A stretch of 64,000 nt of DNA from Gordonia terrae. GTDB taxonomy: Bacteria > Actinomycetota > Actinomycetes > Mycobacteriales > Mycobacteriaceae. The stretch lies in assembly GCF_001698225.1 (NCBI RefSeq), contig NZ_CP016594.1, positions 2,294,001 to 2,358,000 on the forward strand. The letters run 5' to 3'. Shown here one piece after another: positions 9,206-18,496 of the stretch. Within the stretch, counting starts at the first letter, position 1. Every line of letters begins with the position of its first letter. The notes beneath the pieces were generated by a model. It did no database searches. It saw only the letters and a program-made list of their open reading frames with translations, and had not been told where the DNA came from. A program made the translations under genes and the position numbers.

Positions 9206-11269
9206 TCAGTCGATACCCGCGGCCACCTCGGTGCCCTGACGGATCGCGCGCTTGGCGTCGAGCTCACCCGCGTAATCGGCCCCGCCGATGACGTGTGTGG
9301 TGACACCGGCCAGCGTCAGCGGGTCGACGAGATCCCGGACCGATTCCTGGCCCGCGCAGATGACCACGTTGTCGACCTCGAGAACGCGGGTGTCGGTGAC
9401 CTTGCCCTCGTCGTCGCGGAAGCTCAGATGCAGTCCCTGATCGTCGATCTTGTCGTAGGTCGCGCCGGTGATCTGCTCGACGCCCTTCATCTTCATCGTC
9501 GCGCGATGCACCCAGCCGGTGGTCTTGCCGAGCGACTTGCCCTGCTTGCCGGCCTTGCGCTGGACCAGGTAGACCTGGCGCACCGGGGGGAGGGGCCGCG
9601 GCTTGGTGACGAATCCGGGCTTCTCCGGGTCGTCGGTGACACCCCACTCCTGTTCCCATTCTTTGAGATTCAGGGTTGGCGACTCATCGGTCGTGAGGAA
9701 CTCGCTGACGTCGAAACCGATACCGCCGGCGCCGATCACAGCCACCCGCTTGCCGATCTCCCGATGCCCGAGCACGGCCTCGGCGTACGACATCGCCATC
9801 GGATGATCGACGCCGGGGAAGCTCGGGATGCGCGGCACGACGCCGGTCGCGACGATCACGTCGTCGAACTTCTCGGCGATGATCGCCTCGGCGTCGGCTC
9901 GGGTGTTGAGCCGGACCTCGATACCGAGCACCTCGATCTGGCGGGTGAAGTAGCGGATCGTCTCCTTGAACTCCTCCTTGCCCGGAATGCGTGCGGCGAT
10001 GGAGAACTGGCCGCCGATCGAGTCGCCACCCTCGAACAGGGTGACCTTGTGGCCGCGTTGCGCACCGGCCACGGCTGCCGACAGGCCGGCCGGCCCCGCA
10101 CCGATAACGGCCACGCGCTTGGCCTTTCGCGTCGGACCCAGGATCAGGGTGGTCTCGCGGCCCGCGATCGGGTTCACCAGGCACGACACGTGTTTGCCGA
10201 CGAAGGCGTGGTCGAGGCAGGCCTGGTTGCAGCCGATGCAGGTGTTGATCTCGTCGGACCGGCCCTCGCGGGCCTTGTTCGCCAGGTGGGGGTCGGCGAG
10301 GAACGGGCGCGCCATCTGGATGGCGTCGACGCGGCCGTTGGCGAGGATCTCCTCGCCGAGCTCCGGGGTGTTGATGCGGTTGGCCGCGATGAGGGGGATC
10401 GAGACCTCGTCGCGGAGGCGTTCGGTGAACTTCACGAACGCGCCGCGCGGCACCGAGGTGACGATCGTCGGGACCTGCGCCTCGTGCCAGCCGATGTCGG
10501 TGTTGATCGCGTCGACGCCGTACTGCTCGGCCTTGCGGGCCATCAGCGCGACCTCGTCCCAGGTCTGGCCCTTGCGGATCAGGTCGGCGATCGACTGGCG
10601 CAGGATCACCGGGTAGTCGCGCGGGACCTGACGGCGGATCTCCTTGATGACCTCGACGAGGAAGCGCTGGCGGTTCTCGGTGTTGCCGCCCCATTTGTCG
10701 GTGCGGTCGTTGGTGTGGGGGCAGAGGAACTGGTTGATGAGATAGCCCTCGCCGCCCATGATCTCGATGGCGTCATAACCCGCCTTGCGTGCGAGCTTGG
10801 CGGACTGGCCGAACGACCGGATGACGTGGCGGATGATCGGCTCGGTCATCTTCAGGTGCTTGAACGGGTGGATCGGCGACGGATCGGTGCCCGGTGCGAC
10901 CTTGAACGGTGTGTAGCCGTATCGGCCGGCGTGGATCAGCTGCATCGCGATCTTGCCGCCCTCGTCGTGCACGGCCTTGGTCACGCGCTTGTGGCGGGTC
11001 ATGTCGACGACGTTGGTCATCTTGCCGCCGGCGAACGCGAGCAGACCTGTCCGGCTGGTGCCGAACCCGCCGGTGATGATGAGTCCCGCACCACCTTTCG
11101 CTCGTTCGGCGAAGTAAGCGGCCAACTTGTCGGTGTCCCAGAACCGATCTTCGAGACCGGTGTGCATCGACCCCATGACCAATCGGTTCTCGATGGTCAT
11201 GCCGCCGATCTGCAGGGGCGTGAACAGGTGCGGATAGTGCTGATTCGGTTGTGCCGTCGGGGCTGACAT
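9206..11269 (-). CDS. fadH: NADPH-dependent 2,4-dienoyl-CoA reductase
   Basis: A 687-residue iron-sulfur flavoprotein that reduces 2,4-dienoyl-CoA during beta-oxidation of unsaturated fatty acids. The N-terminal half is an old-yellow-enzyme FMN barrel (LFTPLQIG, QLIHAGRYG, GGEGYLINQFLCP). A Cys cluster follows, Cys344, 347, 351 and 363 (CIGCNQAC...C), which binds 4Fe-4S. The C-terminal half has two Rossmann folds (VIGAGPAGLSAA for FAD and VIGAGGIGFDVSEFL for NADPH). ATG 11269 is chosen for its AAAGG upstream; a longer reading would overlap the PadR gene. The divergence of function within this family makes other enoate substrates possible. Confidence 0.93.
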   Translation of the reverse strand: MSAPTAQPNQHYPHLFTPLQIGGMTIENRLVMGSMHTGLEDRFWDTDKLAAYFAERAKGGAGLIITGGFGTSRTGLLAFAGGKMTNVVDMTRHKRVTKAVHDEGGKIAMQLIHAGRYGYTPFKVAPGTDPSPIHPFKHLKMTEPIIRHVIRSFGQSAKLARKAGYDAIEIMGGEGYLINQFLCPHTNDRTDKWGGNTENRQRFLVEVIKEIRRQVPRDYPVILRQSIADLIRKGQTWDEVALMARKAEQYGVDAINTDIGWHEAQVPTIVTSVPRGAFVKFTERLRDEVSIPLIAANRINTPELGEEILANGRVDAIQMARPFLADPHLANKAREGRSDEINTCIGCNQACLDHAFVGKHVSCLVNPIAGRETTLILGPTRKAKRVAVIGAGPAGLSAAVAGAQRGHKVTLFEGGDSIGGQFSIAARIPGKEEFKETIRYFTRQIEVLGIEVRLNTRADAEAIIAEKFDDVIVATGVVPRIPSFPGVDHPMAMSYAEAVLGHREIGKRVAVIGAGGIGFDVSEFLTTDESPTLNLKEWEQEWGVTDDPEKPGFVTKPRPLPPVRQVYLVQRKAGKQGKSLGKTTGWVHRATMKMKGVEQITGATYDKIDDQGLHLSFRDDEGKVTDTRVLEVDNVVICAGQESVRDLVDPLTLAGVTTHVIGGADYAGELDAKRAIRQGTEVAAGID

Positions 11270-11334
11270 GGCGCGACCTTTCATCTCGGTGGGACCTGGG
11301 TGGGCGGTGTTCGTGGTCTGGGGGACTGGCGAAT

Positions 11335-11883
11335 TCAGCTCTCGGCCAGTTCGCGTTCGAGGCCGTGGATGACCTCGTCGCACCATTCGATGTATCCCTG
11401 CTCCTGGCGAATGCCACCGCGGAGGACGAGGTATTGGTGCAGTTTGCGGCCGATCAGCGCGTCGGGATCGGGGTAGTAGTCGGCCTGGAAGCCGGTGTAG
11501 AGCTTGAGCTGTGCGAGATGTTCGTCGCGGTGTGCCTTGAGTTCACCGATGATGGCGGCGAGGTCACCGAACTCCGCGGCCCGTAGCTTCACGCCGATGT
11601 CGCTGCGAAGCGGTTGCAGCGGAGTCGGACTCATGGCCCACTCGGCGAGGGCGTCGCGACCGGCATCGGAGATCGTGTAGACCTTCTTGTCCGGGCGGCC
11701 ATCCTGGCTGAACGATTCGACGCTGACGAGGTCGTCGTCGAGGAGCTTCTTGAGTGTCCGGTAGATCTGCTGGTGCGTGGCCGACCAGAAGTAGCCGATG
11801 CTGCGGTCGAACTGCTGACCGATCTCGTAGCCCGTTCCGGGTCGCTCGGCCAGCGACACCAGAATCGCATGTTCGAGCGCCAT
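11335..11883 (-). CDS. PadR-family transcriptional regulator
   Basis: A 182-residue regulator. The N-terminal winged helix (residues 1-85) shows the PadR pattern: MALEHAILVSLAERPGTGYEI, then YFWSATHQQIYRTLKKL as recognition region, and the wing VYTISDAG. The C-terminal half is the Vir-type helical dimerisation domain. It lies 65 bp upstream of fadH on the same strand, so it may control fadH as well as itself. Inverted repeats lie in its promoter region. The ligand is unknown. Confidence 0.92.
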   Translation of the reverse strand: MALEHAILVSLAERPGTGYEIGQQFDRSIGYFWSATHQQIYRTLKKLLDDDLVSVESFSQDGRPDKKVYTISDAGRDALAEWAMSPTPLQPLRSDIGVKLRAAEFGDLAAIIGELKAHRDEHLAQLKLYTGFQADYYPDPDALIGRKLHQYLVLRGGIRQEQGYIEWCDEVIHGLERELAES

Positions 11884-11899
11884 GAGAGCAAGCTAACAC

Positions 11900-11946
11900 T
11901 GCAACAATGCACTATGCAACAAGGTGTATATGAGTCTAGTTGCATA
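11900..11946. promoter_or_regulatory. candidate PadR operator in the PadR-uraA intergenic region
   Basis: The AT-richer stretch upstream of the PadR gene contains TGCAACAA twice (11900-11907 and 11915-11922) and a perfect 8-bp inverted repeat, TATGCAAC (11913-11920) against GTTGCATA (11939-11946), 18 nt apart. Autoregulation by the adjacent PadR protein is the simplest reading. It also lies upstream of the divergent uraA gene. The role is inferred. Confidence 0.45.
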
Positions 11947-12019
11947 TCGAGCGGCGTACCGAGGTGGCAGCGGACCCGAAGTGAGGCGTCGGTGAGGTCT
12001 GTGCCGCACACTGTTCGGC

Positions 12020-13339
12020 ATGAGTGAACCGGAGACGAGGTCTCTGAAGCTGCTGTCGTGGAGGCTGACCGACAACGCGGTGGTCGCGCCCGAGGAACGA
12101 TTGACCTGGCCTCGCACGGTCAGCATCGGTCTGCAACATGTGGTCGCCATGTTCGGGGCGACGTTCCTGGTGCCGGTGCTGACCGGGTTCCCGCCGTCGA
12201 CGACGCTGTTCTTCTCCGGTATCGGCACGATCCTGTTCCTGCTGATCACCCGCAACCGACTGCCCAGTTACCTGGGTTCGAGCTTCGCCATCATCGCGCC
12301 GGTGACGGCCGCCGTCGCCTCCGACGGCGCGTCGTCGGCGCTGGGCGGACTCGTGGCGGTCGGCGCGATGCTCGTCGTCATCGGACTCATCAGCCATTTC
12401 GCCGGTGTCCGATGGATCGAGACCCTCATGCCACCGGTGGTGACCGGCGCGATCGTCGCGCTGATCGGCCTCAATCTCGCACCGGCGGCGAAGAACAACT
12501 TCGTCGAGGATCCTGTTCTCGCGACGATCGTGCTGGTGTTGCTGGTGGCTTCGGCAGTGCTGTTCCGCGGCCTGCTGGGACGACTCGCGATCTTCGTGAG
12601 CGTCGTGGTCGGTTATGTCCTCGCGTTGATCCTGGACCGGATCGACAGCGGCAAGGACTACATCGACACCTCCGGCATCGGCGACGCCGCGTGGATCGGT
12701 CTGCCCGACTTCCAGACGCCAACGTTCGAGCTGGGTGTGCTGCCGTTGTTCCTCCCGGTCGTGCTGGTCCTCGTCGTCGAGAACATCGGCCACGTGAAGT
12801 CGGTGGCGATGATGACCGGTAAGGACTACGACGCCACCATGGGTCGTGCGCTGGCCGCGGACGGAGTGGCCACCATGCTCGCGGGCAGCGGCGGCGGTTC
12901 GGCCACGACGACCTATGCCGAGAACATCGGCGTGATGTCGGCGACCAAGGTGTACTCGACCGCGGCCTACTGGGTGGCGGGCGGCGCCGCGATCCTGTTG
13001 GGGCTCTCGCCCAAGGTCGGTGCCGTGATCGCCGCGATCCCGCCGGGTGTGCTCGGCGGTGTCACGACGGCGCTCTACGGTCTGGTCGGCGTCATCGGCG
13101 TACAGATCTGGGTGCGGAACAAGGTCGATTTCTCCAAGCCCATCAACCAGTTCACCGCGGCGATCCCGCTCATCATCGGCATCGCCGACTACACCTGGCA
13201 GGTCGGCGACCTCGTCTTCGCCGGCATCTCGCTGGGATCGGTCGCGGCACTGGTCATCTACCACTCCATGCGGCTCATCGGCGGATGGCGGGGGACGGTC
13301 GACGTCGACCGGGAGGAGCACTCACCACGGCAGCCGTAG
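12020..13339 (+). CDS. uraA: uracil/xanthine permease family transporter
   Basis: A 439-residue inner-membrane protein of the nucleobase:cation symporter-2 family, importing uracil or a related base with protons. About 12-14 hydrophobic segments are visible. Family motifs include QHVVAMFGATFLVP near the N-terminus, GSSFAIIAPV, and VENIGHVKSV followed by GSGGGSATTTYAENIGVMSATKVYS, which carries the substrate-binding Glu/Asn region of UraA. It is divergent from the PadR gene and overlaps the end of the convergent DUF1023 gene by 18 bp. Uracil is more likely than xanthine, but this is not proven. Confidence 0.9.
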   Translation: MSEPETRSLKLLSWRLTDNAVVAPEERLTWPRTVSIGLQHVVAMFGATFLVPVLTGFPPSTTLFFSGIGTILFLLITRNRLPSYLGSSFAIIAPVTAAVASDGASSALGGLVAVGAMLVVIGLISHFAGVRWIETLMPPVVTGAIVALIGLNLAPAAKNNFVEDPVLATIVLVLLVASAVLFRGLLGRLAIFVSVVVGYVLALILDRIDSGKDYIDTSGIGDAAWIGLPDFQTPTFELGVLPLFLPVVLVLVVENIGHVKSVAMMTGKDYDATMGRALAADGVATMLAGSGGGSATTTYAENIGVMSATKVYSTAAYWVAGGAAILLGLSPKVGAVIAAIPPGVLGGVTTALYGLVGVIGVQIWVRNKVDFSKPINQFTAAIPLIIGIADYTWQVGDLVFAGISLGSVAALVIYHSMRLIGGWRGTVDVDREEHSPRQP

Positions 13340-15055
13340 CGGGATGTCGGGAAACGGCCCCGGTAGGTCGATGTCCCCATCGGCACGATCGTTGAAGAGA
13401 TAGAGCCACCACAGGGGAGCGGGTGCGCCGACCGGCGGTGGGAGTTCGGCGACATCGGGTTTGCGTGGCACGTAGAGATCGGGCTCGGCGCCGGTGATGA
13501 CCTTCACCATGTTCTGGAAGGCCGTCGACTCCGGATCGTTCCAGTAGGCGCCGTGGGTGACGAGCCCCCCGTCGACTGTGCGTCGGTTTTCGTTCACTGT
13601 GCGTCCGTCTGCATCGACTGTGCGTTCATGCACCTCGACGGTGCCGGTGTCGAGCCTGATCACGCCGGGTGCGGTGTCGGGGTCGTGCCCGTGGGGGGTG
13701 CCGGGGAGTGACTGCACATAGTGGATGGGGTCGCCGGGGAAGGTCAGCGAGTAGCGATCGACGCCCTGGGGATGCGGGGTGTCGTAGATTCCGGTGCCCG
13801 CCGACGACGCATAGATGACGCGGTCGGGGGCCAGACCGAGCTGTTCGGCCGAGCCCACGATTGATCCGCCGTAGCTGTGGCCGATGTAGGTGGTGGTCGC
13901 CGCGGGCGCGTGACGCGCGATCTCGACGTCCAACTCCGAGCCGAACAGTTCCAGGCGGTGCGCCATGGCGGCAGCGAAACTCGGGCTCGCCGCCGCGCGT
14001 AGGTCCGGGGGCAGGTCGCCGTCGAGGTAGAGAAAGACGGGCCCGCCCGTGCGGGTCGCGAGTTCGGTTGCCGCCGTGCGGTTGCGGCCGACCGCGGTGT
14101 CGAGGTTCGTGCCGGTGCCCGGAACGTAGGTCGCGGCGTTCGTGGTGCCGGGCCGCAACGATCCGATCATCTCGACCAGGCGGCCCCGGGGTGTGTTGAC
14201 GAAGGTGAGGAAGGTCCGCTCGACGAGCCCGTCGTCACCGCGGGGTGTTCCCGCCGTGGTCGGCTCGGGTGTCGGCTCGAGAAGCCCACGGAGAGTCCGG
14301 GCCCGGAGTCCCTCTGCACGGCCGGCCTGGATCTCGTCCACGAGAGCGTTCCGGATGTTGATTTCGTTGGCCTGCGCCCGGATGGCGAACGGGACACCAG
14401 GCAGGTTTCCGACGACGTGCGGGTCGGCCTGCATCAGGCGGCGCACCTCGTCCGGGTCCATCTGTTCGACGATGTCCCGCACCTGGGTCGGCGTGAGCGC
14501 TTCCAACATGCGGACGACAGCATCGGCATCCATGGCTGTTCCGCCCGGTAGTCGGACATCGGGCTGACCGGTGATCATCGACGCGAGGTCGGCAGTCAGA
14601 TCTTCGAGTCGTTCGCCGTACCGCTCGTCGAGTGTGTCGACGGTGTCGAGCGCATCGGAGACGGAGTCCGCGAGAAGGGCGGCCTGGCCGGCGCGGTCGG
14701 TGTCGGGATGGGTGACCGTGCCGTCGTCGAAGACGGTGAAGCCCAGCCCCTCGGCTCCCCGGACCACGCCCAGCGCGAAGTCGCGGGCGTGACAGAGGTC
14801 GGCGCCCGCGTCGGTCGCCTCGTCGGCGACCATGTGCAGCACATTGCGTATCTCGCCGACATGATCGTGTTCCGCCCAGATGGCCAGGTTCGCGGCATCA
14901 TGAGTGACACCCGACCACGACGACACGCTGTCGACGGCGCGTACCGCGGTGTCCACGCCGGTGTCGAGGGACTCGGCGACCGCGACCGCGGCGGACCCGG
15001 CGTCGGTGAACGACTGCGGATTCCACGCACGCAACTGCGAGATGGTCGGCCGCAT
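13322..15055 (-). CDS. alpha/beta hydrolase, DUF1023 type, with N-terminal helical domain
   Basis: A 577-residue protein. Roughly the first 250 residues are Ala/Asp-rich helices without a signal peptide; the rest is an Abhydrolase_8 (PF06259, DUF1023) domain with TYIGHSYGGS carrying nucleophile Ser394, and YASSAGTG and a late His (VTHGAYW) as candidate triad parts. A repeated stretch near residues 475-495 (RTVDADGRTVNENRRTVDGG) is odd and unexplained. ATG 15055 overlaps by 1 nt the stop of the upstream small helical gene (TGATG), so the two are coupled. Members are common in mycolic-acid bacteria; esterase activity is plausible and the substrate unknown. Helical N-terminus plus a small helical partner suggests type VII (ESX) export, an inference. 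Confidence 0.8.
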   Translation of the reverse strand: MRPTISQLRAWNPQSFTDAGSAAVAVAESLDTGVDTAVRAVDSVSSWSGVTHDAANLAIWAEHDHVGEIRNVLHMVADEATDAGADLCHARDFALGVVRGAEGLGFTVFDDGTVTHPDTDRAGQAALLADSVSDALDTVDTLDERYGERLEDLTADLASMITGQPDVRLPGGTAMDADAVVRMLEALTPTQVRDIVEQMDPDEVRRLMQADPHVVGNLPGVPFAIRAQANEINIRNALVDEIQAGRAEGLRARTLRGLLEPTPEPTTAGTPRGDDGLVERTFLTFVNTPRGRLVEMIGSLRPGTTNAATYVPGTGTNLDTAVGRNRTAATELATRTGGPVFLYLDGDLPPDLRAAASPSFAAAMAHRLELFGSELDVEIARHAPAATTTYIGHSYGGSIVGSAEQLGLAPDRVIYASSAGTGIYDTPHPQGVDRYSLTFPGDPIHYVQSLPGTPHGHDPDTAPGVIRLDTGTVEVHERTVDADGRTVNENRRTVDGGLVTHGAYWNDPESTAFQNMVKVITGAEPDLYVPRKPDVAELPPPVGAPAPLWWLYLFNDRADGDIDLPGPFPDIPLRLPW

Positions 15056-15414
15056 CAGCGGTCCGCCAGGTCGCGGAAGAGCGCGCCCGATCGCGCGTCG
15101 GTGGCGGCCACCGTCGAGTCGAAGGTCCGCAGCATCCCGCTCATCGAGGTGAGTCGTTCGCCGATGGAGTCGACCGCCAGGCGCGCGGGACGGGTGACCG
15201 CAGCGAGGGCTCGAGCCACCCGACTCGACGGCGCGAACGCCGCACCGATGGCCTCGACATCCGCGGCGTGGATCGCGATCCCGGAGGCCCGCCAGGTACG
15301 CGCGATCTCCTGGACCTCGGCGGGATCGATGCCGAACAGTGAAGTCGTCGAACGATTTCCGTCCCGTCGCCCGCGGGACAGCGGCGGAAACCCGGACAGT
15401 GGGGCTGGGAGCAT
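15055..15414 (-). CDS. small helical protein coupled to DUF1023 hydrolase, EspC/WXG-like
   Basis: A 119-residue protein of unknown function, starting at ATG 15414 with GGAGG 9 nt upstream. After a disordered, Pro/Arg-rich start, residues 30-119 are predicted as helices with Ala-rich heptads, a Trp-containing helix (IARTWRASGIAI) and the C-terminal FDSTVAATDARSGALFRDL, which recalls EspC/DUF2580-type ESX-associated proteins. The stop overlaps the DUF1023 start (TGATG). It is likely the partner or co-secreted protein of the hydrolase; this is by analogy only. Confidence 0.7.
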   Translation of the reverse strand: MLPAPLSGFPPLSRGRRDGNRSTTSLFGIDPAEVQEIARTWRASGIAIHAADVEAIGAAFAPSSRVARALAAVTRPARLAVDSIGERLTSMSGMLRTFDSTVAATDARSGALFRDLADR

Positions 15415-15527
15415 CAGGATCCTCCAGGAAGTCGCGACCCACCGACGTGGTGGTGCAGACTTTGACGCACGGCGTGCCCCGGTCGGTTCCCGATTTGTTG
15501 CGAAGAGTTGGCGGCCGGCACGCGAAG

Positions 15528-15601
15528 TGCCCCCGGCAGGACTCGAACCTGCGACCTAGGGATTAGAAGGCCCTTGCTCTATCCACCTGAGCTACGGAGG
15601 C
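15528..15601 (-). tRNA. tRNA-Arg (anticodon TCT)
   Basis: On the minus strand GCCTCCG (15601-15595) pairs with CGGGGGC (15535-15529, one G-T pair), discriminator A from 15528. The anticodon loop is CTTCTAA with TCT. Length 74 nt. The T-loop GGTTCGAGTCC is present. Confidence 0.96.
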
Positions 15602-15734
15602 TGACCGGCAGGCGTGACATCGCACACCAGTTGCCGGGCAGAGAGAGTCTACGACACGGCCGCGGGTATGCCGTGCGCCACGGCGGGCCAGGTCGAATTG
15701 GGATCGCGTCAGCTGCCGGTCCTACAGTTGAGGG

Positions 15735-17759
15735 ATGACCCGCACGTCGACGCCCGCCTCCGCGGAGCAGCATCGCGACGCGATGAACGAACCGCGCGGC
15801 GTCGTCACCGCGATCCTGTGGGCATCGGGTTGGCTCGCCGCGATCGTCGCAGTCGCCGTCACCGCGATCTCCGCGGCGTCGGCGCTGCGGCTGACCGGCG
15901 TACCCGATCCGGGGCCCCTCACCACCTACGGCGCGCCGGCGCTGACCGCGGTCGGCGAGTTCGCCGCGGCCATCGCGCTCGGTTCGGCCGTGTTCGCCGC
16001 GTTCTTCGTCCCGCCCCAGGCGAGTGGTGTCCTCGACGTCGGGGGTTATCGCGCCATCCGCATCGCCGCGGCGAGTGCGTTGACATGGTCGGTCTGCGCC
16101 CTCCTCCTGATGCCGTTCTCGGCGTCGGAGGTCAGCGGGGCGCCGCTCGACGAAGCGATCCGACCCGCCAATCTACTCACGGCGTACAGCCAGGTCGCAG
16201 AGGTGCGCACGTGGTTCTGGACCGCAGTGTTCGCGCTGGTGGCGGCCATCATCGCGCGGATCACCCTGCACTGGGGCCCGACGATCGCGGTGATCGCGTT
16301 CGCCGTGTTCAGCCTGATGCCCTCGGCGCTGGCAGGCCACTCGTCGTCGGGCGGCAACCACGACGTGGCCACCAACAGCCTGATCCTGCACATCATCGGA
16401 GCGACCCTGTGGCTCGGTGGGCTGGCCGCCGTCGTGGTCTACGCCCTCGCCGACGGACGGTGGCGTGCGCTCGCGGTTCGACGGTTCTCTCGCGTCGCGT
16501 TCTGGTGCATTCTCGTCGTCGGCGCCAGCGGCGTCGTCAACGCCTTGGTGCGGGTACCGGTGGGGGACCTGTTCACCGACACGTACGGCCGCCTCGTCGT
16601 GGCCAAGGTGGTGGCCCTCGTCGTGCTCGGCGGATTGGGTGCCTGGCATCGGCGGGTGACCATCGCGCAACTGGATTCCGACGCCAAGCCGTCACTGTTC
16701 GTCCGGTTCGGCCTGGTCGAGTTGGCGGTGTTCGCGGCGACCTTCGGGCTCGCCGTCGGTCTGGGCCGTACTCCGCCGCCCCTCGTCGACACCGCGGAGA
16801 TCTCGGCGACCGAGAACGCGATCGGATACGACCTCGACGGACCGCCGACGTTCGTCCGCCTTCTCACCGAGTGGCGCTTCGATCTGATCTTCGGTCTCGC
16901 CGCCATCGTCCTGGCCGTCGTGTATCTGCGCGGCGTCATCCGCCTGAAGCGCCGGGGCGACGCCTGGCCGGTCGGCCGTACCGTGGCATGGGTTCTCGGG
17001 TGTCTGCTGCTGTTGCTGGCGACGTCCTCGGGATTAGGCCGCTATGCGCCGGCGATGTTCAGCATCCACATGATCGCGCACATGCTGATGTCGATGATGG
17101 TGCCGGTGCTGCTCGTGCTCGGCGGCCCGGTGACGCTTGCGTTGCGGGCGCTGCCGCCGGCAGGACGGGGCAATCCGCCGGGACCACGCGAATGGATTCA
17201 GCTGGGCGTGCACTCGGCGCCGTCCCGGATTCTGACCCACCCGCTGATCGCCGCGGTCATGTTCGTCGGCAGCTTCTACGTGCTGTATCTGGGCGGTCTG
17301 TACGAGGCCGTGGTCCAGTATCACGCGGCTCATCTGCTGATGAATCTCCACTTCCTGATCAGCGGCTACCTGTTCTACTGGCTGGTGATCGGCATCGACC
17401 CGGCTCCGCGTCAGGTGTCACCGGTGGCCAAGCTCGGCCTCGTGATGGCCTCGATACCGTTCCACGCGTTCTTCGGCATCGCGCTGATGATGACCACCGC
17501 GGTCATCGCCGAGACCTACTACCGTGGACTGAATCTCCCGTGGAACTACGACCTGTTCGACGATCAGCGCGTCGGCGGCGGAATCGCCTGGGCTGCAGGT
17601 GAGATCCCGCTCGTGGTGGTCTTGCTCTCGCTGTTCGTGCAGTGGCAGCGAAGCGACACCAGGCAGGCGCGACGCTACGACCGCAATGCCGTGCGCGACC
17701 ACGACGCCGACCTCGGCAGCTACAACGAGATGCTCAAGGAGCTCAACAAGCGCGGTTGA
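15735..17759 (+). CDS. fused CopD-like / CtaG-type cytochrome c oxidase assembly membrane protein
   Basis: A 674-residue polytopic membrane protein with two parts. The N-terminal ~330 residues are CopD-like (copper resistance, PF05425), with GHSSSGGNHDVATNSLILHI and its conserved His residues. The C-terminal ~300 residues are CtaG_caa3-like (PF09678), with MFSIHMIAHMLMSMMVPVLLVLGGP, YHAAHLLMNLHFLISGYLFYW and FHAFFGIALMM; these His/Met positions are likely copper ligands. Same architecture as Rv0102. The probable role is copper handling for aa3 oxidase assembly. No strong ribosome-binding site precedes ATG 15735. Confidence 0.88.
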   Translation: MTRTSTPASAEQHRDAMNEPRGVVTAILWASGWLAAIVAVAVTAISAASALRLTGVPDPGPLTTYGAPALTAVGEFAAAIALGSAVFAAFFVPPQASGVLDVGGYRAIRIAAASALTWSVCALLLMPFSASEVSGAPLDEAIRPANLLTAYSQVAEVRTWFWTAVFALVAAIIARITLHWGPTIAVIAFAVFSLMPSALAGHSSSGGNHDVATNSLILHIIGATLWLGGLAAVVVYALADGRWRALAVRRFSRVAFWCILVVGASGVVNALVRVPVGDLFTDTYGRLVVAKVVALVVLGGLGAWHRRVTIAQLDSDAKPSLFVRFGLVELAVFAATFGLAVGLGRTPPPLVDTAEISATENAIGYDLDGPPTFVRLLTEWRFDLIFGLAAIVLAVVYLRGVIRLKRRGDAWPVGRTVAWVLGCLLLLLATSSGLGRYAPAMFSIHMIAHMLMSMMVPVLLVLGGPVTLALRALPPAGRGNPPGPREWIQLGVHSAPSRILTHPLIAAVMFVGSFYVLYLGGLYEAVVQYHAAHLLMNLHFLISGYLFYWLVIGIDPAPRQVSPVAKLGLVMASIPFHAFFGIALMMTTAVIAETYYRGLNLPWNYDLFDDQRVGGGIAWAAGEIPLVVVLLSLFVQWQRSDTRQARRYDRNAVRDHDADLGSYNEMLKELNKRG

Positions 17760-17771
17760 GCCGTGTCCGCC

Positions 17772-18356
17772 TCAGCTGGATCCCGTCGACACCGCGCAGA
17801 CCGACGACCCGGCCTGGATCAGGGCACCGATGTGCAGCGGATCGAAGCCGAGGCCGACAGCGGTGGATCCCGTCGCGGCGACAAGCTCCGGTGGGCACCG
17901 AAGGCTTGTCACGAGTCCCCGTGCAGCGGCCAGCTCGTCGACGATCGCCACGGTGAACGCGTTGATCGCCGTCCGGACCGGGCCGAGATCCGGCGTCGCG
18001 GGCGGAGCCGTCTGACCGGGCAACTGCCATCGGGCGAACAACCCGCGCTGCACGGTCTTGCTCGCCTCGATCTGGTCGCGGAAGACGCTGCGGACGTAGG
18101 CCGGATCGAGGTCGCGGTCGAGCGCCAACTGCGACACCGTGTCCAGGACCACCTGTTCGCGGGCCGGGTCGTCGATGGCTGCGCCGGAGGCCCACTTGGT
18201 CGCGGCGACGGAGTCGGCCAGTGCGAGTCGGCCTGCCATCGCCTCGGTCAGGCCGGTCAACCCGATCTGTGTGCTCGGCGCCGCGCCCGCGAGGGGCGGG
18301 GCCAGCAGCATCATGACCGTCGCGATCAGACCGACCAGAAACCCGCGCATCCGCAT
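17772..18356 (-). CDS. secreted chorismate mutase, AroQ-gamma type
   Basis: A 194-residue protein with a cleavable signal peptide (about residues 1-25, ending GAA/AP), so it acts outside the cytoplasm. The mature part has the *AroQ/AroQ-gamma signature: GLTEAMAGRLALADSVAATKWASG, then DPAREQVVLDTV, and two late Cys (LRCPPEL and SSVCAVS) placed to form the disulfide of Rv1885c. The enzyme converts chorismate to prephenate; why mycolic-acid bacteria secrete it is not known. It is convergent with the CopD-CtaG gene, 12 bp apart. Confidence 0.92.
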   Translation of the reverse strand: MRMRGFLVGLIATVMMLLAPPLAGAAPSTQIGLTGLTEAMAGRLALADSVAATKWASGAAIDDPAREQVVLDTVSQLALDRDLDPAYVRSVFRDQIEASKTVQRGLFARWQLPGQTAPPATPDLGPVRTAINAFTVAIVDELAAARGLVTSLRCPPELVAATGSTAVGLGFDPLHIGALIQAGSSVCAVSTGSS

Positions 18357-18470
18357 TCCGCGATCCTAGGGCGGGAACGCCCGGTGCGCCGGTGATCTGT
18401 GGGTAACCCGTTCGATTCTCCACAGCCGGCGAAGGTGGGCGTTTTCTCATGCCGTCGCGGGTGATCCTGA

Positions 18471-18496
18471 GTCGGCCACACCTTCCCGTGGCCGAC
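18471..18496 (+). promoter_or_regulatory. perfect 9-bp hairpin just upstream of the ssb-like gene
   Basis: GTCGGCCAC (18471-18479) and GTGGCCGAC (18488-18496) form a perfect stem with an 8-nt loop. It ends 6 nt before the AGGAG ribosome-binding site (18503-18507) of the SSB-like gene at 18514. It is too close to the gene to be a terminator for anything useful, so it may be an operator or a leader structure affecting translation. Confidence 0.45.
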
